Both the position numbers and the translations under genes were made by a program. Positions 35,725-45,847 of a DNA stretch of 64,000 nucleotides are shown here, piece after piece. The stretch lies in NCBI GenBank assembly GCA_008017155.1, contig SSGX01000002.1, positions 1 through 64,000 of the forward strand, given 5' to 3'. A model generated the notes under the pieces. That model saw only the letters and a list, made by a program, of their open reading frames with translations, was not told where the DNA came from and searched no databases. The DNA comes from Neisseriales bacterium (GTDB lineage: Bacteria > Pseudomonadota > Gammaproteobacteria > Burkholderiales > UBA11063). Within the stretch, counting starts at the first letter, position 1; each line of letters opens with the position of its first letter.

Positions 35725-36335
35725 AATTTTTTTATTTTCACCAATACGCGTGGTGCATCAAGATATGGCACCTGCAAATTAATAATTTCATTAGAATAAT
35801 TATTTAATTTATCAGCCTCATTTGAAGCTTGTTGTGATTTCATCGCTAAATAATAGCCTGAATCATTTAATAAATGCTTAGTAAGCGAGATAAAAAGGCT
35901 TAAATCCGCAAATGCTCGCGAGGTAATAATATCAAATCTTTGTATATCATATTTCTCTACCCGGCTATTTACAATTTCAAGATTGGCTAATCCAAGTTCT
36001 ATCTTTACTTGCCGCAAAAAAGCAATTTTCTTCGAATTACTATCAATCAAAGTAACCTGAAGATTTGGTTTCATTATAGCAATAATTATACCTGGAACAC
36101 CCATCCCACTACCAACATCAAGCACAAAGCCATTATTATCCGGCAAATGCGGAATGATACTTAGCCCATCAATCAAATGGAGTATCTTAATCTGCCTTGG
36201 ATTACTAATAGCTGTAAGACTATATACTTTATTCCATTTTATAAGCATACTGGCGTATTGATTTAATGCAGATAATTGATTCTCAACAAATTCAATCCCT
36301 AGCTTATGAATAGCATCAATAATAATATCAGTCAA
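35721..36335 (-). CDS. rsmG: 16S rRNA (guanine-527-N7)-methyltransferase
   Basis: The 204-residue methyltransferase has FVLDVGSGMGVPGIIIAI as SAM motif I, VTLIDSNSKKIAFLRQV as motif II, and ITSRAFADLSLFI. RsmG modifies G527; loss gives low-level streptomycin resistance in other bacteria. The only usable start is TTG at 36335, since no in-frame ATG occurs before core residues. mnmG, its common partner, is not next to it here. Confidence 0.93.
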   Translation of the reverse strand: MTDIIIDAIHKLGIEFVENQLSALNQYASMLIKWNKVYSLTAISNPRQIKILHLIDGLSIIPHLPDNNGFVLDVGSGMGVPGIIIAIMKPNLQVTLIDSNSKKIAFLRQVKIELGLANLEIVNSRVEKYDIQRFDIITSRAFADLSLFISLTKHLLNDSGYYLAMKSQQASNEADKLNNYSNEIINLQVPYLDAPRVLVKIKKL

Positions 36336-36343
36336 CTTATACT

Positions 36344-36991
36344 CTATTTTGAATGGTTTAATTGATGATAATCTTCAAATTCACCAGATACTACGTAATA
36401 CGGCTCATTGACAAATAATAACATCTCATGATCGCCACGCGAGTTACCATAGCCATAAGCGTAGTCAAAATTTAAACCATTTGACTCTAGATACTCTTTA
36501 ATTCGTATGACCTTTTGCATAGCATAACAATTTGGCGTAGCCAGTTTCCCGCTAACAACTCCATTGACGATTTCGATTTCAGTCGCAATAACATCATCAA
36601 TCTTGTGAAGCTCGGCAAAAAAGCGTAAATAAATTGCTAGATTAGCACTAACCAATATTATTCGATGCTTATGTTCACGATGCCACTCTAGTTTGGCATA
36701 AGTTTCAGGAATAAGATACTTATTTAGATGGGTAGTTGCAAAATTTTTTGCCTTAATAAGAATATCCTCTTCCTTCCACCCTTTTAAAACTATCGTCAAT
36801 GTTTTTTGTTTGGCTTCCTGATTATCAATAGTTTTAAATACGTACCGAATAACAACAGGGAGTAGCCTTGGTAAATAAGCAATAAATTTTACAATACCAA
36901 CACAATAGATAAGAAATGGAATTAATGTATCTTTATTGGATAAAGTTCCATCAAAATCAAAATAGGCAACTATCTGGCAATCTTTACTCAT
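36344..36991 (-). CDS. HAD-superfamily IB phosphatase (SerB/CicA-like)
   Basis: The HAD hydrolase has motif I YFDFDGTLSNKDT with two catalytic Asp, motif II LVSANLA, and motif IV YGYGNSRGDHEML. A helical cap lies between motifs I and II and contains hydrophobic helices around YCVGIVKFIAYLPRLLPVVI. The ATG at 36991 is preferred over the TTG at 37003, which lies directly after the prfA stop. Relatives act on phosphoserine-like or lipid phosphates; the substrate is not known. Confidence 0.8.
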   Translation of the reverse strand: MSKDCQIVAYFDFDGTLSNKDTLIPFLIYCVGIVKFIAYLPRLLPVVIRYVFKTIDNQEAKQKTLTIVLKGWKEEDILIKAKNFATTHLNKYLIPETYAKLEWHREHKHRIILVSANLAIYLRFFAELHKIDDVIATEIEIVNGVVSGKLATPNCYAMQKVIRIKEYLESNGLNFDYAYGYGNSRGDHEMLLFVNEPYYVVSGEFEDYHQLNHSK

Positions 36992-37006
36992 TAATACTAT
37001 CAATCT

Positions 37007-38089
37007 TTAGTTATTATCACCCATATGGGCAAGGAGTTCGGCTTGGTGTTCAGCAATAAGCGCACCGGTTAACTCTTCTAGATCGCCATCCATGATATAT
37101 TCAAGCTTATAAAGAGTAAGATTAATTCGATGATCCGTCATTCGTCCCTGCGGGAAATTATAAGTCCGAATCCGCTCTGACCTATCGCCTGATCCAACCA
37201 AGCTTTTACGCTCTGCGGCTTCCTTCGCTTGCTGTTCACGCAACTGGACGTCTTTTATTTTAGTTGCTAATAATGACATTGCTCTAGCTTTATTCTTGTG
37301 CTGAGACCTATCATCCTGACATTCAACCACAATTCCAGTCGGAAGATGGGTAATCCTGATTGCCGAATCAGTCTTATTTACATGCTGCCCACCAGCACCG
37401 GAAGCACGGAAAGTATCGATTCTTAAATCAGCTGGGTTAATCTCTACCTCAGCGACCTCATCAGCTTCGGGCATAATTGCAACGGTACAAGCAGAAGTAT
37501 GAACCCTACCCTGAGATTCTGTAACTGGCACACGCTGTACCCGATGCGCGCCTGATTCAAATTTGAGTCTAGCATAGACACCTGCACCGATAATCCGGGC
37601 AATTATCTCTTTATAGCCTCCCAAGTCAGAATCAGTAGCAGAAATAGTTTCAACCTGCCACCCCATTCGCTCAGCATATCTTGAATACATCCGAAACAAA
37701 TCTGCCGAGAATAATGCTGATTCGTCACCACCAGTACCAGCCCTAATTTCAAGATAAATACTCTTATCATCATTAGCATCTTTAGGCAATAAAAGCTTTT
37801 GTAAATCAAGCTCTAATTGCTCAATTTGCTCTTTAGCACTACTGATTTCTGCTTGCGCAAAATCTTTCATTTCCGGATCAGATAATAGCTCTTCAGCAGT
37901 TTTCAAATCATCGGTAGATTTCTGATACTCTTTAAATTTATCAACAACTGGCGTTAACTCAGCATATTCTTTATTTAATTTGGTAAATTGCTGCATATCA
38001 TCAGTTACTTCTGGAGTAGAAAGTAAATCAGATAACTCTTGTTGTCTTTTGGTCAAAATACTTAATTTATCAATTACACTTTGCTTCAT
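37007..38089 (-). CDS. prfA: Peptide chain release factor 1
   Basis: The 360-residue protein matches RF1 length. It has the GGQ catalytic loop in [13 protein letters not shown], which contacts the peptidyl transferase centre, and an [10 protein letters not shown] segment after it. The [17 protein letters not shown] region includes the stop-codon-recognition part of RF1. It lies directly after hemA, the arrangement known from many proteobacteria; prmC is not adjacent. Confidence 0.97.
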   Translation of the reverse strand: MKQSVIDKLSILTKRQQELSDLLSTPEVTDDMQQFTKLNKEYAELTPVVDKFKEYQKSTDDLKTAEELLSDPEMKDFAQAEISSAKEQIEQLELDLQKLLLPKDANDDKSIYLEIRAGTGGDESALFSADLFRMYSRYAERMGWQVETISATDSDLGGYKEIIARIIGAGVYARLKFESGAHRVQRVPVTESQGRVHTSACTVAIMPEADEVAEVEINPADLRIDTFRASGAGGQHVNKTDSAIRITHLPTGIVVECQDDRSQHKNKARAMSLLATKIKDVQLREQQAKEAAERKSLVGSGDRSERIRTYNFPQGRMTDHRINLTLYKLEYIMDGDLEELTGALIAEHQAELLAHMGDNN

Positions 38090-38094
38090 ATCAA

Positions 38095-39342
38095 TTAATT
38101 AGCCTCTAATCCATATAGATAATTTACCAAATCAATCAAATTATCCTGTAGCTGTTCATTACTGCTACATAATTTTACTGTTGGCATGTGTAGTAAGCGG
38201 TTAGTTAACTGAATTGATAACTGGCGCATTACATCATTTGGTGATTCACCATTTAATAACTGTTTTTCTGCAGCGGCAAGACTTTCTCTACGAATGGAAT
38301 CACTATCATCACGTAGTCTCTTAATTAAAGGCGATAAGCCCCGCTTACGTTGCCATGCTCGGTAATCATCAAGTTTACCAGAGATTATTTCTTCTGCCGC
38401 AGCCGCAGCCAGCTTGCGTTTCTCAATACCAACATCAACCAATGCCGCAATATCATCTACTGTTACTAATTGTATATTCTGATGGTTTTTTAAATTCTTA
38501 TCAGCAACAAGTGGCATTGATAAATCAATAATCAGCTTTGGAATATTATTTTCAATCTCGGTGAGTAAAATATCTTCGTTTATAAGTAGGTGATTACTTG
38601 AGCAGCATAATACCAAAACGGCGTAATCACTCACAATTTCTGGCAAATGATTAAGATCCACGGCATTAGCATTAATTTTTGTAGCAAGAGTCTCTGCATT
38701 AGCTAGGGTTCGGTTGGCTACGGTCACTTGTTCCAGATTAAGATAATTAAAATGCGGCGCAATCTGCTGCATCATCTGCCCTGCTCCGACAAATAATACT
38801 TTAGAGTTGGGAAGTTTATTGAGCGTATTTTCAACTAAATTAGCAACAGCGTGTCCCATCGAAATAGCCACATTATTAATTGAGGTGTGATAACGCACTT
38901 CTTTCTCAATCGCTAATGCCATCTGAAATAAACCAGATAACTGACTACCTAGTGAGTCACTCTCAAGAGCAAGATCCATTGCACCCTTTATCTGGGCAAC
39001 AATTTCACTTTCACCAAGTACCATCGAATCAAGCCCGGAAATCACACGAAACAAGTGATGGGCGCATTCTTCACCGTGGAAAATATAACTATGATTCCTA
39101 ACTGTACGCGGGCATACACTATGCATATCACATAAAGAATTAATCACAAAATCAATATCTTTTGCAGTACAATATAATTCAGTCCGATTACATGTCGATA
39201 ACAGTAAAGCCTCATTTACAACACCGGATTTTTTTAATCGTTTAAGAACATGGCTAACTTCTTCACTGGCAAATGCCAAACGATCACGTAATTCAAAATC
39301 TGCGGTTTGATAATTAAGTCCAAAGACTACTGGTTGTAACAT
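38095..39342 (-). CDS. hemA: Glutamyl-tRNA reductase
   Basis: HemA reduces glutamyl-tRNA to glutamate-1-semialdehyde, starting haem synthesis. The 415-residue protein has nucleophile Cys51 in [11 protein letters not shown], the [17 protein letters not shown] segment, the NADPH site [11 protein letters not shown] and a C-terminal dimerisation helix. It is followed by prfA with a five-base gap. Confidence 0.97.
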   Translation of the reverse strand: MLQPVVFGLNYQTADFELRDRLAFASEEVSHVLKRLKKSGVVNEALLLSTCNRTELYCTAKDIDFVINSLCDMHSVCPRTVRNHSYIFHGEECAHHLFRVISGLDSMVLGESEIVAQIKGAMDLALESDSLGSQLSGLFQMALAIEKEVRYHTSINNVAISMGHAVANLVENTLNKLPNSKVLFVGAGQMMQQIAPHFNYLNLEQVTVANRTLANAETLATKINANAVDLNHLPEIVSDYAVLVLCCSSNHLLINEDILLTEIENNIPKLIIDLSMPLVADKNLKNHQNIQLVTVDDIAALVDVGIEKRKLAAAAAEEIISGKLDDYRAWQRKRGLSPLIKRLRDDSDSIRRESLAAAEKQLLNGESPNDVMRQLSIQLTNRLLHMPTVKLCSSNEQLQDNLIDLVNYLYGLEAN

Positions 39343-39379
39343 AAATTTAAAAAACTTCCAACAAGGATTTTTAGATCAT

Positions 39380-40720
39380 CTAATTTTTAATATTTTGATT
39401 AATCTGCTTAACAAAGTCAGGATTAACTGAACCACTTAAATACCTAAGCTGAATTCTTGCCATTAAATACTGATAACGAGATTGCTGATAGGTCTGAAAT
39501 GTTTGATAATAGTTTTTCTGGGAATTTACCAAATCGACACTATTTCTCACTCCCACCTGATAACCTAATTGATCAGAATCAAGCTTAGTTTTAGCTGATT
39601 TTAGAGCAGTCTCTTGAGCTTTGACAATGTTCACTCCATTTTGTACCTGCCAATAGGTATTACGGGTATTCTGATCGGTCTGTCGTTCGACACTAACCAT
39701 CTGCTGCTTTGCAGCAACCAAATTGGCACGTGCCTGACGAACTTGGGCATTAACACCACCGCCCTGATAAACAGGTACAGTTACCTGTGCACCAAGACTA
39801 CCGACAGAATAACTTGATAATGGAGTACCCGGAATATTGCTACCATCATTGCTGGTATTTAGAGTACTACTATCCAAACTGCCTGTTCCCTGATACTGAT
39901 AACTACCGATTACATTAAGCGTCGGCAGATGTCCTGAAATAGCAATATTTACATCCTCATCTGCCATAGCAACTTGCTTATCAGCTACTTTTACATTCAA
40001 ATTTCCCGATTCAGCCATCACCGACCACGCATCAACATTTGCTGGTTTTGGTGTTTCAAGATTAATAGTGTCTTTTATTGACTGAATTTGTTCTGGGTCA
40101 AGCCCAGTTAAATTCCTAAATATATTTTTCTTATTTATTAAATCATTAGTTGCCTGAATTTCCTGAGCAGCTGAAGAGTCATAGCCAGCCTGAGCATCAT
40201 TAACATCGGCAATTGTTACACTACCAACTTCAAAAGCCCTCTTCGCCTGATTCATCTGTTTCTCAAGCGCTTCTTTAGTCTTTTGAATTGCAGTTAGCGT
40301 GTCTTTAGCATATAAGACATCAAAATACGCTTGCGAAACTGTTACTAGCAATTGTTGTTTGGCATTTTCAAGTTGAAGCTCAGTAACCATCCCAGCATAC
40401 TTGCCTTTACTATAAGAAGAGAATTTACTAAAGTCAAATGCAACCTGAGATAGATTAGCACTCATAAGCCCTTGATGGTATAGGGCATAGCTACCACTTT
40501 GATTAAAATAATTCTCACTTACAGTACCTGTGGCACTTATTTGTGGCAACAATTTTGCCATGGCAATATTTTTTTGTTCCTGACCTGCATCATTACTAGC
40601 AATCGTTTTAAGATAATCGGCATTGTAGCTTAAAGCCTGCTCATAAGAATAAGCAAGATCAAAGGCACTAACCTTGTAGCAAATAACGGGTAACAATAGC
40701 GTTAGTAATCTTTTTCTCAT
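39380..40720 (-). CDS. TolC-family outer membrane efflux protein
   Basis: The 446-residue protein starts with a signal peptide (about 1-18, VICYKVSAFDLA) and has two internal repeats of the TolC fold: long amphipathic helices such as NAKQQLLVTVSQAYFDVLYAKDTL and LVAAKQQMVSVERQ. AFEVGSVTIADV and LGYQVGVRNSVDLV are the paired family signatures. It starts in the stop of the RND gene (ATGA overlap), so pump and outer-membrane channel are made together. Confidence 0.92.
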   Translation of the reverse strand: MRKRLLTLLLPVICYKVSAFDLAYSYEQALSYNADYLKTIASNDAGQEQKNIAMAKLLPQISATGTVSENYFNQSGSYALYHQGLMSANLSQVAFDFSKFSSYSKGKYAGMVTELQLENAKQQLLVTVSQAYFDVLYAKDTLTAIQKTKEALEKQMNQAKRAFEVGSVTIADVNDAQAGYDSSAAQEIQATNDLINKKNIFRNLTGLDPEQIQSIKDTINLETPKPANVDAWSVMAESGNLNVKVADKQVAMADEDVNIAISGHLPTLNVIGSYQYQGTGSLDSSTLNTSNDGSNIPGTPLSSYSVGSLGAQVTVPVYQGGGVNAQVRQARANLVAAKQQMVSVERQTDQNTRNTYWQVQNGVNIVKAQETALKSAKTKLDSDQLGYQVGVRNSVDLVNSQKNYYQTFQTYQQSRYQYLMARIQLRYLSGSVNPDFVKQINQNIKN

Positions 40721-43700
40721 TCAAATTTCCCCATTGGAGATGCTTCGCTGATTTTATATGCCCAAGCATATAGTGCAGGTAAGAAAATCAAGGTAAGCAG
40801 GGTTGCAATAAAGAGCCCACCCATCATAGCAACCGCCATCGGTCCCCAAAATACACTTTTAACCAGTGGAATCATCCCAAGAATTGCAGCAGCAGCAGTT
40901 AATACTATAGGACGGAATCTACGTAGTACAGACATTTTAATTGCCTCAAGAGGCATCTCACCGGCTTTAATATCTGATTCGATTTGATCTATTAGAATAA
41001 CCGAATTACGCATAATAATTCCAAAAAGAGCTATTACACCAAGAGTTGCCACAAAGCCAAACGGTCGATGAAGTAAAATCAATGATAATGTTACCCCGAT
41101 CATTCCTAATGGAGCCGTAGCCACAACAAGCATCGTACGTTTAAAGCTATTTAATTGTAGCATTAGCAAAGTAAGAACAACAAGGACCATAAGCGGATAC
41201 ATTTTCACTATCGGTCCATTTGCTTTCGCTGATGACTCAAGACTACCACCGATCTGGATATGATAGCCAAGTGGCAAAGTTTTTTCCAAAGCCTTTAATT
41301 TTGGATAAATTTGTAAAGCTACATCATTACCCTCTGCACCATCAACAACGTCTGCCCGAACCGTTATATTTGGCACCCGATTACGGCGGAATTTTTTACC
41401 AGCTTCTGAGAAAAACTCAACCTTAGCTATTTGACCAACTGGAACGAAAAAATTATTTGCCGTTTGGATCATCATGTTTGTTAGATTATTTACCTGTACC
41501 CGCTCGGTTTTATCAAGTTGGGCAATTAGTGGAATCGTCTCATCTTTTTCAAAATAATAGGTCATCGTTGCACCGGATAACAGCATATTAATCTGTTGTT
41601 CAAGATCAGTTGAAGATATTCCTACTTGTTGCGCTTTACTTTGGTTTACAACCACCCGCATTGAACGCAAATCCTCACCCCAGTCAACATTAACGCCAAG
41701 AGTATTCGGATTTTCCCGCATAATGCTTTCTACCTGCTCTGTAATTTGCAGAACTTTATGCGAGTCGGGACCTGAAACCCGAAATTGGACAGGATAACCG
41801 ACAGGAGAACCCATTTCTAAAAGGTTAACCCGCCCACGAACATCTGGAAATTGCTGCTTAAGTATTTTTTGAAGCTTTGCGCGTACCTTATCCCGCTCTT
41901 CTTCACCCCCCTTAGTCATAACTAGCAATTGAGCAAAATTGGCATTTTGTTGTTGAACATCAAGGGATAGGTAAAAACGAGGGATTCCCTGACCAATAAA
42001 GGTTGTAACTGAAGAAACTCCACTCTCTTTCATTACTATTTTTTCTAGGCGAATAGCCTGCGACTCTGCATTATATATCGATGCCGATTGAGGCAACCAC
42101 ATATCAACAGTTAACTCAGGGCGATCAGAAGAAGGGAAAAATTGCTGTGCCACAAATAATTTGAATAACAACAAAGCAAAAGCAAAAATACCAACGGTGC
42201 CAAGTACTACCATTTTTTTAGAGTTAATTACGCTATCCAGTAGTTTCTTAAATTTGCTATAAAAAGGAGTGGCATACATATCGCCACCATGATGCTGTTC
42301 ACCTTTTTGTTTCAATTTTTCTGCTGGGAGCAAATGAAAGCCTAGGTATGGGGTGAAAATTACAGCCACAACCCAAGAAACAACTAAAGCAATCCCGGTT
42401 ACAGCAAAGAGTGAGAAGACATATTCTCCGGTGGTTGAATCATTTAAGCCAACTGGTAGAAATCCTGCTACTGTAATTAAAGTTCCCGATAACATTGGAA
42501 AAGCAGTGGAAGTGTAGGCAAAAGTAGCAGCCTGAAACTTATCATATCCTTCTTCGAGCTTCAAAACCATCATTTCTACTGCAATAATAGCATCATCAAC
42601 CAATAGTCCAAGCGCAATAATAAGTGCACCAAGAGAGACCCGTTGCAAAGCAATTCCATATATCTTCATTATCAGAAAAGTAACTGATAATACCAAAGGA
42701 ATTGAAATTGCAACAACGATACCAGTTCTAAAGCCAAGACTAATAAAGCTAACAATCAAAACAATTGCAATAGCTTCAAATAGTGCTTCAACAAATTCAT
42801 CTACCGCTTCTTTTACCACATGAGGCTGATCGCTTACAACAGCTTCACTAACACCTACTGGAAGTTTACTTTTTATTTCCTTATAGCGGGCTTCAACTTC
42901 TTCACCAGTCCTTATTACATCGGCATTTTTATTTGGTACCACACCCAAGAGAATAACCTGTTTACCATTATTTCTAACAAGCGTTTCTGGAGGGTCTTGA
43001 AACTCTCTTTTCACATCTGATATATCGCCAAGGCGAAAAACCTTACCATTAACTGCAACTGGTAAACCTTTTACGTCTTCAAGAGTAGAAAAATTTCCGG
43101 TTACTCGAACGGGAATATCGTCGCCATTTGTTGTAAAGCTACCTGATGCATTAACTGCATTTTGTGACTGAATTGCATTTAGAACCTGCTGTAAACTTAC
43201 CCCAAGAGAAGAAAGTCGACTACTTGATAGATTAACGGTGATTTGCTCAGTTTGGTTTCCAATCAGGTCAACTTTCATTACACCACTAATGGTCAAGAAT
43301 TCACGTTTAACATCCTCAATAATCCGCCGTAACTCTTCATAATTATAATCATTAGCACTAAACGCATAGATATTACTGTAGGTATCACCATACTCATCAT
43401 TGAAAGATGGCCCCTGTATTCCAGATGGTAGGGTTGACTTTATATCACTTACTTTCTTACGAACCTGATACCAAGAGTCAGTAACATCTTGACCACGAAC
43501 TGTATCTCCAAGGTTTACAGTGATTATTGCTGAGCCTGGGGTAATCTGTGATGAAATATAGTCAAGCGTGGGTAGTTCAAGTAGTTTTTTTTCAATTTTA
43601 TCAACCACCTGCTCTTCCATTTGTGCTTCAGTAGCTCCTGGCCACTTAACTGATACTAACATTGCCTTAATGGTAAAGTCGGGATCTTCTTTTTGATTTA

Positions 43701-43809
43701 ACTCAGTATAGCTAAGAATCCCCATAACAAATAAAATAACCAAAAAATATTTTACCAATGGTTGGTTTTTTAGTGACCATTCAGACAGATTAAAGTCTTT
43801 AAGCGACAT
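40717..43809 (-). CDS. RND-family efflux pump inner-membrane subunit (HAE1 type)
   Basis: The 1030-residue protein has the twelve-span RND topology with two large periplasmic loops. Helix 4 holds the proton-relay pair Asp405-Asp406 in GLLVDDAI, matching D407/D408 of AcrB. The C-terminal half repeats the fold (FGFVATLGVIALFGIIMRN). The N-terminal EDPDFTIKAMLVSVKWPGAT resembles VexF-like, adaptor-dependent pumps. No HlyD-type periplasmic adaptor gene lies on either side; the upstream neighbour is divergent. Substrates are unknown. Confidence 0.93.
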   Translation of the reverse strand: MSLKDFNLSEWSLKNQPLVKYFLVILFVMGILSYTELNQKEDPDFTIKAMLVSVKWPGATEAQMEEQVVDKIEKKLLELPTLDYISSQITPGSAIITVNLGDTVRGQDVTDSWYQVRKKVSDIKSTLPSGIQGPSFNDEYGDTYSNIYAFSANDYNYEELRRIIEDVKREFLTISGVMKVDLIGNQTEQITVNLSSSRLSSLGVSLQQVLNAIQSQNAVNASGSFTTNGDDIPVRVTGNFSTLEDVKGLPVAVNGKVFRLGDISDVKREFQDPPETLVRNNGKQVILLGVVPNKNADVIRTGEEVEARYKEIKSKLPVGVSEAVVSDQPHVVKEAVDEFVEALFEAIAIVLIVSFISLGFRTGIVVAISIPLVLSVTFLIMKIYGIALQRVSLGALIIALGLLVDDAIIAVEMMVLKLEEGYDKFQAATFAYTSTAFPMLSGTLITVAGFLPVGLNDSTTGEYVFSLFAVTGIALVVSWVVAVIFTPYLGFHLLPAEKLKQKGEQHHGGDMYATPFYSKFKKLLDSVINSKKMVVLGTVGIFAFALLLFKLFVAQQFFPSSDRPELTVDMWLPQSASIYNAESQAIRLEKIVMKESGVSSVTTFIGQGIPRFYLSLDVQQQNANFAQLLVMTKGGEEERDKVRAKLQKILKQQFPDVRGRVNLLEMGSPVGYPVQFRVSGPDSHKVLQITEQVESIMRENPNTLGVNVDWGEDLRSMRVVVNQSKAQQVGISSTDLEQQINMLLSGATMTYYFEKDETIPLIAQLDKTERVQVNNLTNMMIQTANNFFVPVGQIAKVEFFSEAGKKFRRNRVPNITVRADVVDGAEGNDVALQIYPKLKALEKTLPLGYHIQIGGSLESSAKANGPIVKMYPLMVLVVLTLLMLQLNSFKRTMLVVATAPLGMIGVTLSLILLHRPFGFVATLGVIALFGIIMRNSVILIDQIESDIKAGEMPLEAIKMSVLRRFRPIVLTAAAAILGMIPLVKSVFWGPMAVAMMGGLFIATLLTLIFLPALYAWAYKISEASPMGKFE

Positions 43810-43820
43810 GTAAGCATAAC

Positions 43821-43857
43821 CTTCTTAGTATACTATCAAGAAGCCCTTATTATAACA
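43821..43857 (-). promoter_or_regulatory. Promoter and operator-like palindrome of the RND-tolC operon
   Basis: On the minus strand TGTTATAAT (43857-43849) is an extended -10. Just downstream, covering the expected start site, is an imperfect palindrome at 43821-43843: CTTCTT, a TAGTATACTA core, then AAGAAG. A repressor bound there would block initiation. No regulator gene is adjacent. Confidence 0.4.
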
Positions 43858-43955
43858 GATATTATCGACATTAACATCTCCAACATTTTTATATAAGACA
43901 ATCTTGAATACTGTATAATTATTGTAATAAACATATAGAAACAAGGCCTTCGTTA

Positions 43956-45845
43956 ATGAGAAATCTCGCTTTTAGTCTAATGATAATTAGCAGTAGTAGT
44001 TTTGCTTCAAGCTCCCAATGGCTAAATGCCAGTCAGTATTATTCAAAAAACAGTGTTAGTAACCTTTCCTATCTAAAACAAAGTAATCCAAATGACATTG
44101 TTATTGAGTACTTTAATGCGGCTGCAAATCTAAGCGCAAATAATCCTGAACCAGCAGTTAGCTTGATCAACAAATATGGCGATGATAATTACTTTAGCGT
44201 AGACTTAATGCATCAGCTCCTTACTTATTTCTTTAACAATCAAAGTTGGAAACAGTATATCTCTGTCTATGATAACTTACCAGCTAAGCAAATTTCGGTA
44301 AACGAGACGTGTGGCTATGATACTGCCAACTTTGCACTTTCTAGTGGGACTACTGATAAAAGTGACTATAAATGGCTAATTAATAATAAAATGCCACTGT
44401 GGTGTATTTCACTTGTAGCATCAAGACTCAATGACGGTAGCCTGAGTAAAAATTATTTACAACCATTTCTTAATAACCTAGTAAATAATGAGCAAACAGC
44501 TCAATTTAATCAACTATCAAGCACCTTTAACTATGGCAAAGTAAATTTTTCTGCTAATGTCCCTGCTACTGGCTTGAGTAATCGCTATCAAATAATCTAT
44601 CGCATAAGTAATCTTGCTGAGAAAGATCCAGAACGAGCTTATACCGAACTTGCCAATTCTGGAGCTGATAAATTTACCCGACAATATATGTTTAATCAGG
44701 TTGCCGCCAACCTTGCAGCAAAACAACTTTTTACTTTAGCAAAAAAAGCCATTGACAATGGAAATGATGATTATCTATCAGATGATGAATATGAATGGCG
44801 TGTTCGGACCTATCTTTCTGGTAGCAACTGGCAAGATGTCTTAGATACCATAAATGCAATGCCAACTAAGCTACAAGAAAAACCAGTCTGGTTATACTGG
44901 AAAGCTTATGCACTTAGTAGTTTAGGCGAAAAAGCCACAGCAAAACAGACACTAGAAAAAATACCAGCTGATTTTAGCTATTATTCGCTCTTAGCTCAAT
45001 CAGAGCTACATAAGTCACCAGACATTGATGCAACGCCACCAAATGGTAAGCTTTCAAGCATCGACTATGCGAATGATGCAAGTATAAGTTTTAACTTATA
45101 TAATCTGGGAAAGAAAAACGGCAATGCCAACCTAGTCCGTCTTGCGACTCAAAGCCTTTACTATATTATTAGCCGTTCAAATGATCGCGATATAAGCATT
45201 ATAAGTAAAACCGCGCTAGATATGGGCTGGAATGAAATGAGTATTTATGCTGGAAACAAATGTGGTTCAAAATATGCAAGCCTCAGCTTTCCAATATTAT
45301 TTAGCCAACAGTATAAACGTTATAGTCAGTCATACAATATTAGCATGAGTTACCCAATGGCAGTAACGAGACAAGAAAGTCGCTTTAACCCAAATGCACT
45401 AGCCGCAGACGGTGGTGTAGGTTTAATGCAAATTATGCCAGGCACCGCCAGTTATATTGCTAAAAAAACAGGCTCAAGCAATTGTTATAAAAATTACGAT
45501 TGCAATATAAAATTTGGCTCATGGTATTTGGGGCATCTATATGATAAATTTGGCAATAACCTTATTTATGCTACCGCAGGATATAATGCCGGACCTGGTC
45601 GAGCACACAGATGGCAGCAGGCATTTAACTCTTTGGATAATCGTGTTCAAATTGAGCTAATCCCATTTAAAATAACACGTGATTACGTCCAGAAAGTTCT
45701 TACCAATAAGATTGTTTATGATGCAAGGTTAAATAATGATGGTCAAGTTGATTTAATTAGCTATTTAAATAAGATGAATACCAAAGATTCTACTTACATC
45801 ATAGACGATGACAATAATAACGGTGATGGCTCACTAAACCAATAA
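43956..45845 (+). CDS. slt: Soluble lytic murein transglycosylase
   Basis: Slt cleaves peptidoglycan with 1,6-anhydro product formation in the periplasm. The 629-residue protein has a signal peptide (1-17), a long alpha-superhelical region, and a C-terminal SLT domain. Catalytic Glu474 is in RQESRFNP, followed by GGVGLMQIMPGTA and ATAGYNAGPGRAHRW. The C-terminal tail is Asp/Asn-rich. TATAAT at 43914-43919 may be its -10. cca begins two bases after its stop. Confidence 0.93.
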   Translation: MRNLAFSLMIISSSSFASSSQWLNASQYYSKNSVSNLSYLKQSNPNDIVIEYFNAAANLSANNPEPAVSLINKYGDDNYFSVDLMHQLLTYFFNNQSWKQYISVYDNLPAKQISVNETCGYDTANFALSSGTTDKSDYKWLINNKMPLWCISLVASRLNDGSLSKNYLQPFLNNLVNNEQTAQFNQLSSTFNYGKVNFSANVPATGLSNRYQIIYRISNLAEKDPERAYTELANSGADKFTRQYMFNQVAANLAAKQLFTLAKKAIDNGNDDYLSDDEYEWRVRTYLSGSNWQDVLDTINAMPTKLQEKPVWLYWKAYALSSLGEKATAKQTLEKIPADFSYYSLLAQSELHKSPDIDATPPNGKLSSIDYANDASISFNLYNLGKKNGNANLVRLATQSLYYIISRSNDRDISIISKTALDMGWNEMSIYAGNKCGSKYASLSFPILFSQQYKRYSQSYNISMSYPMAVTRQESRFNPNALAADGGVGLMQIMPGTASYIAKKTGSSNCYKNYDCNIKFGSWYLGHLYDKFGNNLIYATAGYNAGPGRAHRWQQAFNSLDNRVQIELIPFKITRDYVQKVLTNKIVYDARLNNDGQVDLISYLNKMNTKDSTYIIDDDNNNGDGSLNQ

Positions 45846-45847
45846 AA

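Noticed and set aside
34057..36335. Plasmid-type partition locus
   Set aside because: ParA is the short chromosomal Soj type and is coupled to rsmG, the standard chromosomal arrangement.
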